The notes under the pieces are model-generated. The model worked only from the letters and a program-made list of their open reading frames with translations, did not search any database and was not told the origin of the DNA. Position numbers and translations under genes: made by a program. DNA of 64,000 nt from Bacillota bacterium (GTDB taxonomy: Bacteria > Bacillota > UBA994), in assembly GCA_018333655.1 (NCBI GenBank), contig JAGXTJ010000023.1, forward strand, positions 1 through 64,000. Reading direction: 5' to 3'. This document shows positions 24,365-33,526 of this stretch, one piece after another. Every line of letters begins with the position of its first letter. Positions within the stretch are counted from its first letter, which is position 1.

Positions 24365-25840
24365 GTGCAATTTGACAGCCTGCTACAGGGGATTACAGCT
24401 ATAGCACGCGAAGGCGATGCCGAGGTTGTGGGTGTCACCGACGTGTTACAACAAGTGCGCCCGGGGTACCTGTTTGTCGCCATCAAGGGGAAGCGGGTCG
24501 ACGGGCATGATTTAGTAGCAGAGGCTCTGTCGCGCGGCGCAGTGGCAATTGTGTGCTCGCGGGGGGTGTCTTTGCCCATAGGCATCGCCTCTGCACAGGT
24601 TCCCGATACTAGGGTCGCCCTAGCTCATCTCGTTTCTAATTTTTATGGAACACCCGCCGCCAAGATGCGCATGGTAGGTGTTACTGGTACTAATGGTAAG
24701 ACCACTACCTCTTTTCTTATACAGTCCATTTTGCGTGAGGCCGGCTTCAAGGTAGGGTTACTCGGCACCGTGCATGTAGACAATGGCGACTATGTAGAAC
24801 CCGCGACCTTGACTACCCCCGATGCGCCTCTTCTGTATGCGAGCTTGGCGCGCATGGTCGAAAACGGGGTGGACCATGCCGTCATGGAGGTTTCTTCGCA
24901 CTCGCTCGTACTCGGCCGTGTAGAGGCCATAGAGTACGACACGGCGGTATTTCTCAACCTCACCCAAGATCATCTTGATCTGCATGGAACTATGGAGGCG
25001 TACTTTGAGGCCAAGGCAGGGTTGTTTACACATCTAGGTAAGGTCGCCAAGAAAGCCCCCAAAACCGCGGTCATCAATCTAGATGACGCGTATGGTCAGC
25101 GCTTAGTAGGCCTGTGCGATAGCAAGGTGCTCACCTATGCCCTAGACCAAGCGGCTGACTTTTTTGCACGTGATGTGCGTGGGGACGCCAGCGGCGCCTC
25201 CTTTTGCCTGGTGACGCCTTCTGGCGAGTGCGAGGTAACCATTTCTACCCCAGGCCGGCATAGTATATATAATGCGCTGGCCGCAGCCGGAGCTGCATGG
25301 GCCGAAGGAGTCGAGCTGGCAGCTATAGCGCGGGGGCTGGCTCGGCCGACTGTGCCTGGCCGCATGGAGCGTGTGGACGCGGGGCAGCCTTTTGACGTCT
25401 TCATAGACTATGCCCATACTCCTGATGGTCTAGATAACGTCTTGCGGGCGGCGAGATCGTTCACGCGCCATCGTCTGATCGTAGTGTTTGGTTGTGGTGG
25501 GGATCGTGACCGAGGCAAGAGGCCTCTCATGGGTGAGATTGCGGCTCGTCTGGCCGACCTCGTTATTCTTACCTCAGATAATCCGCGTCGGGAAGAACCG
25601 ACCTCTATTTTGCAGGAGATATTGTCTGGCATTACAGAGACCGACGCTCGCGAGAGAGTACTGGTGGAAGTTTCTCGGGCGGAAGCCATTCGTAAGGCCA
25701 TTTTTATGGCCCGTCAAGGTGATGTTGTCCTTCTGGCGGGCAAGGGCCACGAGAACTACCAGATTTTTCGGGATGAAACCATTCACTTTGATGATCGCGA
25801 AGTGGCAAGCTTGGCCCTAGGAGAGATGAGCGATGCCTAA
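24365..25840 (+). CDS. murE: UDP-MurNAc-tripeptide synthetase
   Basis: A 491-residue Mur ligase that adds the third stem-peptide residue. The ATP loop is GVTGTNGKTTTSFL and the C-terminal ligase domain shows YAHTPDGL, FGCGGDRDRGKRP and TSDNPRREEP. The DNPR motif is diagnostic for meso-diaminopimelate, so the peptidoglycan is likely of the A1-gamma type. GTG 24365 is chosen because GAAGGAG stands 7 bp ahead; GTG 24344 would overlap the penicillin-binding protein gene by 4 bp. It overlaps murF by 8 bp. Confidence 0.96.
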   Translation: MQFDSLLQGITAIAREGDAEVVGVTDVLQQVRPGYLFVAIKGKRVDGHDLVAEALSRGAVAIVCSRGVSLPIGIASAQVPDTRVALAHLVSNFYGTPAAKMRMVGVTGTNGKTTTSFLIQSILREAGFKVGLLGTVHVDNGDYVEPATLTTPDAPLLYASLARMVENGVDHAVMEVSSHSLVLGRVEAIEYDTAVFLNLTQDHLDLHGTMEAYFEAKAGLFTHLGKVAKKAPKTAVINLDDAYGQRLVGLCDSKVLTYALDQAADFFARDVRGDASGASFCLVTPSGECEVTISTPGRHSIYNALAAAGAAWAEGVELAAIARGLARPTVPGRMERVDAGQPFDVFIDYAHTPDGLDNVLRAARSFTRHRLIVVFGCGGDRDRGKRPLMGEIAARLADLVILTSDNPRREEPTSILQEILSGITETDARERVLVEVSRAEAIRKAIFMARQGDVVLLAGKGHENYQIFRDETIHFDDREVASLALGEMSDA

Positions 25841-27191
25841 GTTATCTCTGTTGGCGCTCTGCGCGGCTGTCGATGGGGTTCTCATCGGCAGGGACTGCGA
25901 GCTCTCGGGAGCCGTGGCGGATCACAGGCAAGTTAAACCCGGCAACGTGTTCTTTGCCTTGCCAGGGGCGCGCCATGACGGGCATGACTATGTGGCAGAG
26001 GCCGTAAAACTTGGCGCAGCCGCGGCCATCGTCTCGCGCGGTGGTGAATACCCTTGCCCTGTAGTCATGGTGCCTGATACCAGAGAGGCGCTAGGTAGGA
26101 TGGCCAGAGAGCACCTAGCCAGTAGCAGTGCCAAGGTGGTGGCCATCACAGGCAGTGTCGGCAAGACGAGTGTCAAAGAATTAACTGCAGCGGCTCTCGC
26201 TGGGACGATGAAGGTGTACCGTAGCCCGGGCAATTTTAATACCGAAGTAGGCCTGCCACTTAGCGTTCTCAATCATGTCGATGAAGAAGTCTTGGTGCTC
26301 GAGATGGGGATGCGCGGTTTGGGGCAGATTGCTGCCTTGACCGCAATTGCGCCCCCTGATGTCGTAATCATGACTAATGTCGGTGAAGCTCATATTGAAC
26401 TTTTGGGTTCACGCGCGAACATTGCTCGTGCCAAGGGAGAAATTCTGCTCGGTATGAATGTAGGTGGCACCGCTATCTTGAATCGCGATGACGACTTCTA
26501 TGACTTTCACCTGCTTTTGGCCACAGGACCGGTGCTTTCCGTAGGTTCTCATAAGGAAGCCGACTTGCGGCTTACCGAAGTGGTGATGGATGAAAAAGGG
26601 AATAGCCACTACACTCTCTGTAGCGGTACGGAAGCCTGGCAAGTACACACCCCCTGGCCAGGGCGTCACAATGCACAGAACTCAGCCATGGCCATTGCCG
26701 CCGCTGTTGTACTGGGCGTGGACATCGCGCAGGCCATAAAAGGGCTAGAAGCCTGTCAGATCGCCAGTCAGAGACTTGAAATACTCGTTGTGCCCCGTGG
26801 CTACACCCTCATCGACGATACCTACAATGCCAGCCCGTCCTCTGTGGTGGCGGCACTTTGCACCCTAGACGAATATGCTGGAGTGCGACGCAAAATTGCT
26901 GTGCTAGGCAGCATGTTTGAACTCGGCGAACGCTCGGCGGCCGCGCATCAAGAGGTGGGGGAAGTGGCAGCTAGGGTATGTGACCTAGTGCTGACTTTGG
27001 GCCGGGAGGCCGAAGAAGTAGCGCGGGTGGCAGAAGCTAGGGGCGTTCGCAGTATACACTGCGAAAGTGTTGCGCAAGTACTTCTGGTCTTGCAAAAAGA
27101 ACTACAGCCTGGCGACGTAGTCTTAGTCAAGGGTTCGCGGGGCATGCAGATGGAGCGCATTGCTGACCTGTGCCGCAGAGGAGATGTTTAA
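25833..27191 (+). CDS. murF: UDP-MurNAc-tripeptide D-alanyl-D-alanine ligase
   Basis: A 452-residue Mur ligase that adds D-Ala-D-Ala and completes the pentapeptide. It has an N-terminal substrate domain (DHRQVKPGNVFFALPG), the ATP loop AITGSVGKTSVKEL, NFNTEVGLPLSVL, EMGMRGLGQI, NVGEAHIELLGS and the C-terminal LIDDTYNASPSSV and VKGSRGMQME. It is placed between murE and mraY and overlaps both. Confidence 0.96.
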   Translation: MPKLSLLALCAAVDGVLIGRDCELSGAVADHRQVKPGNVFFALPGARHDGHDYVAEAVKLGAAAAIVSRGGEYPCPVVMVPDTREALGRMAREHLASSSAKVVAITGSVGKTSVKELTAAALAGTMKVYRSPGNFNTEVGLPLSVLNHVDEEVLVLEMGMRGLGQIAALTAIAPPDVVIMTNVGEAHIELLGSRANIARAKGEILLGMNVGGTAILNRDDDFYDFHLLLATGPVLSVGSHKEADLRLTEVVMDEKGNSHYTLCSGTEAWQVHTPWPGRHNAQNSAMAIAAAVVLGVDIAQAIKGLEACQIASQRLEILVVPRGYTLIDDTYNASPSSVVAALCTLDEYAGVRRKIAVLGSMFELGERSAAAHQEVGEVAARVCDLVLTLGREAEEVARVAEARGVRSIHCESVAQVLLVLQKELQPGDVVLVKGSRGMQMERIADLCRRGDV

Positions 27192-28173
27192 GTTGCCGTA
27201 CGAATTCTTACTAGCCTTTGCTCTGGCGCTTATCATGTCCTTAGCTCTCGGTAAGTTGGGCATACCACTCTTGCACCGGCTAAAGTTTGGCCAAGTGGTA
27301 CGGAGCGACGGGCCTTCCTCGCATGCAACCAAACGAGGTACCCCCACCATGGGTGGAGTCATTTTCTTAATACCAGCCCTGCTCGTCACTTGGTGGTGGG
27401 GGGGGGCTGTTAGGCTTAGTTTTACCATGCTCGTAGTGATCGCCGTGTTTACTCTAGGCTTTGCGCTGGTCGGTCTGGCCGATGATGCTCTAAAAGTTGT
27501 ATTCCGTCGCAGTCTTGGCTTGCTGGCTAGGCAAAAATTGTACTGGCAGACGGTTCTCACCGCGGCAGCAGCGCTCGTGCTCTACTCTGTCGGCCATAGC
27601 ACTGTTCTAGTTATGCCCTTTGTGGGGTGGCGATTTGAGCTTGGCCTATTCTACTGGGCTTTTCTGCTCTTCATTGGGCTGGCCTTTAGCAATGCGGTCA
27701 ATCTCACCGATGGTATCGATGGCTTGGCAGGGGGGACAATGATGTTCGCGTCGTTGGCCTACGTGGTCATTGGTCTGGTGACTGGGGTCCTTCCGGTGGT
27801 CATTTTTTCCTTGGCGCTTATGGGCGGCCTGCTAGGTTTCCTCTACTACAACCGTCATCCGGCGCGCGTGTTCATGGGCGATGTTGGTTCATTGGGACTC
27901 GGGGGGGCGTTTGTGTCCATGGGTGTGCTTACCGGGACTGAATTGCTGCTGCCCATTATTGGAGCGGTCTATGTGTGGAGCACCTTTTCCGTGACTTTAC
28001 AGGTGGCCTTTTTTCGACTCACGGGGGGTAGAAGATTTTTTCGCATGGCGCCGTTTCATCACTCACTAGAGTTGCGGGGTTGGTCGGAGAGACGCATCGT
28101 CTTGGTTTACTATGCAGCCAGCGCTGTCTGTGCTTTGGCGGGAATTTTAGGATTGGCGGGAATGGGGGGATAA
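27184..28173 (+). CDS. mraY: Phospho-MurNAc-pentapeptide transferase
   Basis: A 329-residue polytopic membrane enzyme (about ten segments) that forms lipid I from UDP-MurNAc-pentapeptide and undecaprenyl phosphate. Marks are SHATKRGTPTMGGVIF, GLADDALKVVFRRSLGL with the catalytic Asp pair, NAVNLTDGIDGLAGG, RVFMGDVGSLGLGG and MAPFHHSLELRGWSE. ATG 27184 overlaps the murF stop; TTG 27193 has the better distance to the GAGGAG site. ftsW follows after 2 bp; murD, which normally lies between, is missing. Confidence 0.96.
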   Translation: MFKLPYEFLLAFALALIMSLALGKLGIPLLHRLKFGQVVRSDGPSSHATKRGTPTMGGVIFLIPALLVTWWWGGAVRLSFTMLVVIAVFTLGFALVGLADDALKVVFRRSLGLLARQKLYWQTVLTAAAALVLYSVGHSTVLVMPFVGWRFELGLFYWAFLLFIGLAFSNAVNLTDGIDGLAGGTMMFASLAYVVIGLVTGVLPVVIFSLALMGGLLGFLYYNRHPARVFMGDVGSLGLGGAFVSMGVLTGTELLLPIIGAVYVWSTFSVTLQVAFFRLTGGRRFFRMAPFHHSLELRGWSERRIVLVYYAASAVCALAGILGLAGMGG

Positions 28174-28175
28174 AA

Positions 28176-29273
28176 TTGCGTGGCAAGAGCGCACCAGACT
28201 ATGCACTGCTCATCTTCATACTCGCCCTAGTTACGGCCGGCGTGGTCATGGTATATAGCGCGAGCTTTCCCCTTTCATTAACGAGGCATGGACATGGCTG
28301 GTTTTTCGCCCTTCGGCAGATGCTGTGGGCGATTGCCGGAATAGTAGCCTTAACTATAGCAAGCTACATCAACTACAGGAAGTGGCAGCAGGCCTCGACA
28401 GTGCTGTTGTTGGCGACGATCCTGCTACTACTAGCTTTGTATGTGCCTGGGGTAGGTTTCTCGGTACAAGGATCCACGCGTTGGATAAACCTCGGTCTAT
28501 TCAACTTGCAACCTTCGGAAATCGCCAAAGTAACTATGGTGATGTGGGTCGCGGCCTTTTTGGCCCGGAAAGCAGACAGGTTGCGGAGTTTCACTAAGGG
28601 AACCATGCCCGTGCTTCTGGTCACAGGCCTTGTGGCCGGGCTAATCTTTGACCAGCCGGACTTAGGCACGGCGGTGGCGATAGTCCTCGTAATGTGCTTG
28701 GTGCTCTTTGCGGGTGGCTTGCCTTGGGGACAAATAATCTCTTTAGGCGTTCTAGGTATCGGCTTGCTCGCTGTCGGCATCAAGACAGCGGATTACCGCC
28801 TCGAACGTTTTATGTCCTTTCTTAACCCCTGGCAAGATCCTTTGGATACTGGCTACCACATCATTCAGTCCCTCTATGCCATTGGCTTGGGCGGGGTCTT
28901 TGGCAGAGGGCTTGGCGAGAGTATTCAAAAAAGGTTTTTCCTGCCGGAGCCTCATAATGACTTTATATTCGCCATCATCAGCGAGGAATGGGGTTTTATA
29001 GGCGGGGCAGTCATAATTGCCTTGTTTGGCGCGGTAGCGTGGCGTGGGCTGAGAATTGCTGCTCGCGCGCCCGATAAATTTAGCGGTCTACTGGCAACGG
29101 GACTAACGTCCATGATTGTATCGCAAGCATTTATTAATATGGGGGTCGTTACGGGGTTGATGCCAGTAACTGGTATTACCTTGCCCTTTATTAGCTATGG
29201 GGGTAGTTCTCTCCTCATGGTCATGGGTTCCGCAGGGGTTCTGCTCAACATTTCAAGATTTTGCCGCGAATGA
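28176..29273 (+). CDS. ftsW: SEDS-family peptidoglycan glycosyltransferase (FtsW/SpoVE type)
   Basis: A 365-residue protein with about ten membrane segments that polymerises lipid II as partner of the class B penicillin-binding protein. It shows VYSASFP, GSTRWINLGLFNLQPSEIAK, DQPDLGTA, RGLGESIQKRFFLPEPHNDF, SEEWGF, NMGVVTGLMPVTGITLP and SYGGSS. TTG 28176 is chosen because GGGGGGA lies 5 bp ahead and all longer in-frame starts overlap mraY deeply. As the only SEDS gene here it may serve division and cortex synthesis. Confidence 0.95.
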   Translation: MRGKSAPDYALLIFILALVTAGVVMVYSASFPLSLTRHGHGWFFALRQMLWAIAGIVALTIASYINYRKWQQASTVLLLATILLLLALYVPGVGFSVQGSTRWINLGLFNLQPSEIAKVTMVMWVAAFLARKADRLRSFTKGTMPVLLVTGLVAGLIFDQPDLGTAVAIVLVMCLVLFAGGLPWGQIISLGVLGIGLLAVGIKTADYRLERFMSFLNPWQDPLDTGYHIIQSLYAIGLGGVFGRGLGESIQKRFFLPEPHNDFIFAIISEEWGFIGGAVIIALFGAVAWRGLRIAARAPDKFSGLLATGLTSMIVSQAFINMGVVTGLMPVTGITLPFISYGGSSLLMVMGSAGVLLNISRFCRE

Positions 29274-29281
29274 GGTATGAA

Positions 29282-30373
29282 ATGAAGATTAGGGTCATTT
29301 TTTCCGGTGGTGGAACGGGGGGACATGTCTATCCCGCCATTTCTCTGGCGCACGAGGTTTTAAGGCGGCATCCTGGCGCCGAAGTGCTCTTTGTCGGAGC
29401 TAAGCGAGGCTTAGAAAACCAAATCGTGCCGCGCGAGGGTTTTCGGCTCATGACTTTAGAGACAACCTCTTTGCCGCGTCGGCTCTCTTTGGAGCAGCTA
29501 CGTACCGTGTACCGCGCCTTGCGCGGGGTAGTACAGGCGCGCCGCATACTCCGTGATTTTTCTCCTGACCTTGTGGTGGGCACGGGGGGCTACGCCGCAT
29601 TTCCGCTGCTTATGGCCGCCGCACTAGCCGACTACCCAACCCTTATTCACGAGCAGAATGCTTATCCGAGCTTGACGAATCGTCTACTATCTCGCTTTGT
29701 GGACAAGGTTGCCGTCAGCCATCGTGAAGCCGGGTCGTTCTTTCCCTCACACAAGGTGGCAGTAACGGGCAATCCTCTGCGCCCCGAGATTCTAAGTGCC
29801 GATAGAGAGAGTGCCCGCTTGCGCCTTAATATCGCGCCAGAGGATAAGGTGTTGGTCGCCGTCGGCGGCAGTGGGGGAGCAAAAGTGCTCAGTGAAACCC
29901 TCAGCGCTTGCTACAAGGAATTTGCGCTCAAAAAAATCCGGGTCTTTCACGTTACTGGTAGGCGCGACTATGAAGCCATTAGCCGAGTGGCGCGTGAATA
30001 TCTCGGGCCCTACTTGACGCTTATCGAGTATGCGACGAATTTGCCGGAGCTTCTCGCCGCCGCAGACTTGGTAATCTCACGCCCGGGCGGAACGACAGCG
30101 GAGCTCGCCTATCTAGGAAAACCAAGCATCCTCATCCCCGCTCCGATAGCCGCGGAGAACCACCAGTATCATAACGCGAAGGTGTTCAGTGAGGCAGGGG
30201 CTGCTATTCTCATCCCCGAACACACTTTGACTCCCCATCTTCTTAGCGAGAAAGTAAGCGAAGTTCTGTTTAACGAAGCAGTGCTTTCGCAGATGTCACG
30301 AAAGGCCTATACGCTCTCTTTCCCTAGTGCGACCATGACTATATGCGATTTGCTAGACGGGCTAATCAGCTAG
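29282..30373 (+). CDS. murG: Lipid II synthase (UDP-GlcNAc transferase)
   Basis: A 363-residue GT28 glycosyltransferase that adds GlcNAc to lipid I at the membrane inner face. N-domain marks are SGGGTGGHVYPAISLA, GTGGYAAFP and HEQNAYPSLTNR; C-domain marks are GGSGGAK, HVTGRRDY and SRPGGTTAELAYLGKPSILIP with AAENHQYHNA, which binds UDP-GlcNAc. ATG 29282 with GAGGT ahead fits the usual MKIRVIFSGGG start. murB and murC, often next, are absent. Confidence 0.96.
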   Translation: MKIRVIFSGGGTGGHVYPAISLAHEVLRRHPGAEVLFVGAKRGLENQIVPREGFRLMTLETTSLPRRLSLEQLRTVYRALRGVVQARRILRDFSPDLVVGTGGYAAFPLLMAAALADYPTLIHEQNAYPSLTNRLLSRFVDKVAVSHREAGSFFPSHKVAVTGNPLRPEILSADRESARLRLNIAPEDKVLVAVGGSGGAKVLSETLSACYKEFALKKIRVFHVTGRRDYEAISRVAREYLGPYLTLIEYATNLPELLAAADLVISRPGGTTAELAYLGKPSILIPAPIAAENHQYHNAKVFSEAGAAILIPEHTLTPHLLSEKVSEVLFNEAVLSQMSRKAYTLSFPSATMTICDLLDGLIS

Positions 30374-30387
30374 CTCGGCAAGTAGCA

Positions 30388-30434
30388 ATGCCATGCTCCC
30401 CGGCATAGGATGGTGCAACGATATGGATTGCACC
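30388..30434 (+). promoter_or_regulatory. Two successive hairpins between murG and murA
   Basis: ATGCC (30388-30392) pairs with GGCAT (30402-30406), and GGTGCAA (30412-30418) pairs perfectly with TTGCACC (30428-30434) around a 9-base loop. No T run follows, so they are not classical terminators; they lie just before the AAAGGAG site of murA and could act as RNA processing or attenuation elements. Confidence 0.4.
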
Positions 30435-30459
30435 GCTCTGCGAAAGGAGTGAAAGAAGC

Positions 30460-31716
30460 TTGGAGCGTTATGTCATCTCTGGCGGGAAACCTCTGCGTGG
30501 CGTGATCGACATTACCGGGGCCAAGAACGCCGCCCTCCCCATTATTGCCGCCTGCTTACTCACGGAGGAGGCGGTACTTCTCCGCAACATGCCGTCGCTA
30601 ACGGACATTGGTGTCATGCAAGGTATCTTACATAGTCTAGGTGTCAACAGCCAACTCACTGCCGGGGACTTCTTTGTTCATCCCAATGTAGTAAAGAGCC
30701 ACATCATCCCCGAAAACCTGATGCAAGAAATGCGTTCGTCGGTGATCATCGTGGGGCCCTTGCTGGCCCGCTACGGCAAGGTAAGCGCTTCCTATCCTGG
30801 GGGTTGTGCCATTGGGGCTCGTCCCATCGACTTGCATATCATGGGGCTAAGGGCGCTGGGGGCTACCATTGTCGAGGAGGGGAGGGGGTCTCTGACGGTC
30901 ACGGCCAAGAAACTACGAGGGGCTCGTGTGAAGTTAACATCACCAAGTGTGGGTGCCACCGAGAACATTATGATGGCGGCAAGTTTGGCCATAGGTGACA
31001 CCATCATTGAAAACGCGGCTAAAGAGCCCGAGGTAGTCGACCTGCAAAATTTCTTAAATGCCATGGGTGGTAAAGTTTCGGGGGCGGGAACCGATTGCAT
31101 ACATATCTCCGGAGTCAGCTCCCTCAGCGGTACAGAGTACACTATTATGTCGGATCGCATTGTGGCTGGTACATATCTCTTGGCAGCGCTCATGACAGAA
31201 GGAGAGATAACGGTACGTTCTGTTGTGCCCGAGCACCTAGAGCCCTTGTTAGTAGTGCTGCGTGCCATGGGTGCCGAGCTCTCTCTGACCGCAAGTGAAG
31301 TGAAATGTAGAGTAAGGGGTAGGCCACAGGCTGTAGGCGAAATCGTCACCTCTCCCCATCCTGGGTTCCCTACGGATCTGCAGGCTCCGATGCTCGCGGC
31401 ATTGTGCCTGGCAGAAGGTACATCCGTCCTCACCGAAGGGGTATTTGAGAGCAGGTTTGGGCATGTCGAAGAGCTAAACCGCATGGGTGCCTGTGTTGCC
31501 GTGGACGGGAGTCAAGCAGTTATTAAAGGGGTAGCGCGATTAACAGGCGCGGTAGTAAAGGCCACAGACCTAAGGGCGGGGGCAGCACTTACCTTAGCGG
31601 GACTTTCGGCTAGAGGCACAACCGTGGTAGAAGATATTTACCACATAGACCGCGGGTATGTAGCCATAGAGGAGAGTCTAGCACGTCTTGGCGGTCAGAT
31701 CAGACGCGAGAAGTAG
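30460..31716 (+). CDS. murA: UDP-GlcNAc 1-carboxyvinyltransferase
   Basis: A 418-residue EPSP-synthase-fold enzyme that transfers enolpyruvate from PEP to UDP-GlcNAc, the first committed peptidoglycan step and fosfomycin target. It shows GAKNAALPIIAACLLT at the N terminus, MRSSVIIVGPLLARYGK, and PGGCAIGARPIDLH with the catalytic Cys near residue 116, so it should be fosfomycin-sensitive. VGATENIMMAA and FPTDLQAP are further family blocks. TTG 30460 has AAAGGAG 12 bp upstream. It takes the place where murC or murB usually stand. Confidence 0.95.
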   Translation: MERYVISGGKPLRGVIDITGAKNAALPIIAACLLTEEAVLLRNMPSLTDIGVMQGILHSLGVNSQLTAGDFFVHPNVVKSHIIPENLMQEMRSSVIIVGPLLARYGKVSASYPGGCAIGARPIDLHIMGLRALGATIVEEGRGSLTVTAKKLRGARVKLTSPSVGATENIMMAASLAIGDTIIENAAKEPEVVDLQNFLNAMGGKVSGAGTDCIHISGVSSLSGTEYTIMSDRIVAGTYLLAALMTEGEITVRSVVPEHLEPLLVVLRAMGAELSLTASEVKCRVRGRPQAVGEIVTSPHPGFPTDLQAPMLAALCLAEGTSVLTEGVFESRFGHVEELNRMGACVAVDGSQAVIKGVARLTGAVVKATDLRAGAALTLAGLSARGTTVVEDIYHIDRGYVAIEESLARLGGQIRREK

Positions 31717-31729
31717 AGGGGGAGTTTTC

Positions 31730-32434
31730 ATGGTGAGAGGAGCGTTTCTCATATTTCTCGTGCTCCTTTTTTGCTGGCAAATGGTACAAGCTCCCTGGTT
31801 CTTCAGCCTAGAGCAGGTCGAAGTCAAGGGTGTAGAGACCTTGACTGCGCGACATGTGGAGGAGTTGGCAGGCGTATGGCGGGGGGCTAATCTCCTGCGG
31901 CTCAATCTAAGTGAAGTTGTCGAGCGATTGTTAGCGCACCCGCAAATTGCCGCAGCTTCTGTGCGGCGCATCTGGCCAAATAAACTAGAAATTTCTGTCG
32001 AAGAGAACATTGGCCTAGCGGTCATCCCCTATCATGATGGCTTTGTCGAGATCGATGGCCTTGGCCGCGTAATTTCTATAGTACATGACTTTAGTCGTGT
32101 CAATTTGCCGATTATCACGGGGGTACCGCTCACACAGGCCTATCTTGGCGACACAATTATACATCCGCTGTTCGCAGTAGCTCATCAGGTAGTGCTAAAT
32201 TTGCCAGGCAGTGTAAGGCCAAGTATTTCCGAAATACATGTCACCGCCAATGGTTTTGTTAACATGACCACGACAGCGGGTGTGTTGATTCGATTAGGCA
32301 GTAATGCCCATACACAGTCACGTCTTGCATTGCTTCCTGCCGTGCTTTATGCTTATAAAGAGAGGGGATTGTCGCGAGAAACGACGGCCTACATCGATAT
32401 GACAGGTGAGGTCCCCGTATATAAAGGACGGTAA
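31730..32434 (+). CDS. ftsQ: Cell division protein FtsQ/DivIB
   Basis: A 234-residue bitopic protein. One N-terminal membrane segment (residues 4-19), then a POTRA domain (FSLEQVEVKGVETLTARHVEELAG) and the beta domain with VRRIWPNKLEISVEEN and GLGRVIS. It nucleates the FtsL/DivIC complex on the outer side of the membrane. A strong GAGGGGGAG site precedes ATG 31730. It follows murA by 13 bp within the dcw operon. Confidence 0.92.
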   Translation: MVRGAFLIFLVLLFCWQMVQAPWFFSLEQVEVKGVETLTARHVEELAGVWRGANLLRLNLSEVVERLLAHPQIAAASVRRIWPNKLEISVEENIGLAVIPYHDGFVEIDGLGRVISIVHDFSRVNLPIITGVPLTQAYLGDTIIHPLFAVAHQVVLNLPGSVRPSISEIHVTANGFVNMTTTAGVLIRLGSNAHTQSRLALLPAVLYAYKERGLSRETTAYIDMTGEVPVYKGR

Positions 32435-32437
32435 TAA

Positions 32438-33154
32438 ATGAAAGGTCGCTCTCATGTCGCCCTCACCGCTGTTTGCCTCTTGCTGGGCTGGCTTCTAGCA
32501 CTGCAGATTCGCAGCACCGGAAATTTCGCCACTGTTGTCCCTGACCTGCGTACTTCGGAAATGCGGGTGCTGCTGATGGACGCCATGCGCCAAAATCAGA
32601 ATCTTCAAGTAGAACTTGATGGCCTGCGCGAGCAGCTCAGGGGATACGAAGTTGCTGCCACCAGAGGTGAAGGCGTGCTCGAGCAGTTGCACAGTAATTT
32701 AGAGAATGCTCGCGTCTTGGCCGGCATTACCGCCGTCATGGGACAGGGCATATCCGTGACCATTAATGATAGTCAGCGTTTAGCAGCAGCAACTGATGAC
32801 CCGGCCGTTTTTATTGTCCATGATGAAGATATTTTAAAAATAGTTAATGTGTTGCGGGCTGCCGGAGCGGAAGCTATCTCTGTCAACGGACAGCGACTCT
32901 TGGCGACTAGTGAAATTCACTGTGCCGGACCTTCAGTGTCCGTGAACAACACCCGCATTGCCGCTCCTTTTGTAGTGACTGCCATTGGCGATAATAAAGC
33001 TTTAGAAAGCGCCTTACGCATGCGCGGTGGTATTATTGAAACACTCAGCTACTTTGGCATCGAGATAGAGTTGAGGCTGCATGAAAAAGTAACGGTGCCT
33101 GGGTTTACGCAGCCGCTACGGTTCGAATGGGCAGAGCCTGTATTGGGGAGATAG
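32438..33154 (+). CDS. DUF881 family protein (YlxW-like)
   Basis: A 238-residue protein with an N-terminal membrane segment (residues 8-25), a coiled coil from about 45 to 90, and the DUF881 alpha/beta domain with GQGISVTINDSQ, VHDEDILKIVNVLRAAGAEAISVNGQRL and PFVVTAIGDNKAL. DUF881 proteins are constant dcw neighbours in Bacillota, between ftsQ and ftsA, and are presumed extracellular; the molecular role is unknown. It starts 3 bp after ftsQ and is followed 4 bp later by the small basic protein gene, its usual partner. Confidence 0.9.
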   Translation: MKGRSHVALTAVCLLLGWLLALQIRSTGNFATVVPDLRTSEMRVLLMDAMRQNQNLQVELDGLREQLRGYEVAATRGEGVLEQLHSNLENARVLAGITAVMGQGISVTINDSQRLAAATDDPAVFIVHDEDILKIVNVLRAAGAEAISVNGQRLLATSEIHCAGPSVSVNNTRIAAPFVVTAIGDNKALESALRMRGGIIETLSYFGIEIELRLHEKVTVPGFTQPLRFEWAEPVLGR

Positions 33155-33158
33155 GATA

Positions 33159-33491
33159 ATGTTACTAGCTACAGTCGGTTTAATGATGGGACTCCTGCTC
33201 GGGTTTGTCAGCGGCGTGAGAATTCCCCCACACTTAGCTCCCTATACCGCGGTAGCTCTTCTTGCGGCCGCAGACTCGCTCCTCGGGGGTTTAAGGTCTT
33301 CGCTGTCTGGCACCTTTGACGACACAATTTTTGTAAGTGGGTTGCTTAGCAATGCCCTGCTGGCAGCACTGCTCGCCTTCGTTGGGGATAGAATGGGCAT
33401 TAATCTTTACCTGGCCGCAGTGGTGGCGTTTGGAGTGCGGATTTTTCAAAATCTCGCCATCATACGCAGGATGCTCCTGTTGCGAGTGTGA
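33159..33491 (+). CDS. sbp: Small basic protein, DUF1290 family
   Basis: A 110-residue membrane protein with three hydrophobic segments: LLATVGLMMGLLLGFV, YTAVALLAAADSLLGGLRSS and LLSNALLAALLAFVGDRMGINLY, then AVVAFGVRIFQNLAIIRR. The sequence and the place between the DUF881 gene and ftsA identify it as DUF1290 (B. subtilis sbp/YlxX). Function unknown; division-related by context. Confidence 0.92.
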   Translation: MLLATVGLMMGLLLGFVSGVRIPPHLAPYTAVALLAAADSLLGGLRSSLSGTFDDTIFVSGLLSNALLAALLAFVGDRMGINLYLAAVVAFGVRIFQNLAIIRRMLLLRV

Positions 33492-33526
33492 TAGAATGAA
33501 TGAGTATAGAGAAGGGCGGTGGACGA

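Noticed and set aside
30792-31484. 230-codon minus-strand frame opposite murA
   Set aside because: Antisense shadow of murA without a ribosome binding site or recognisable domain.
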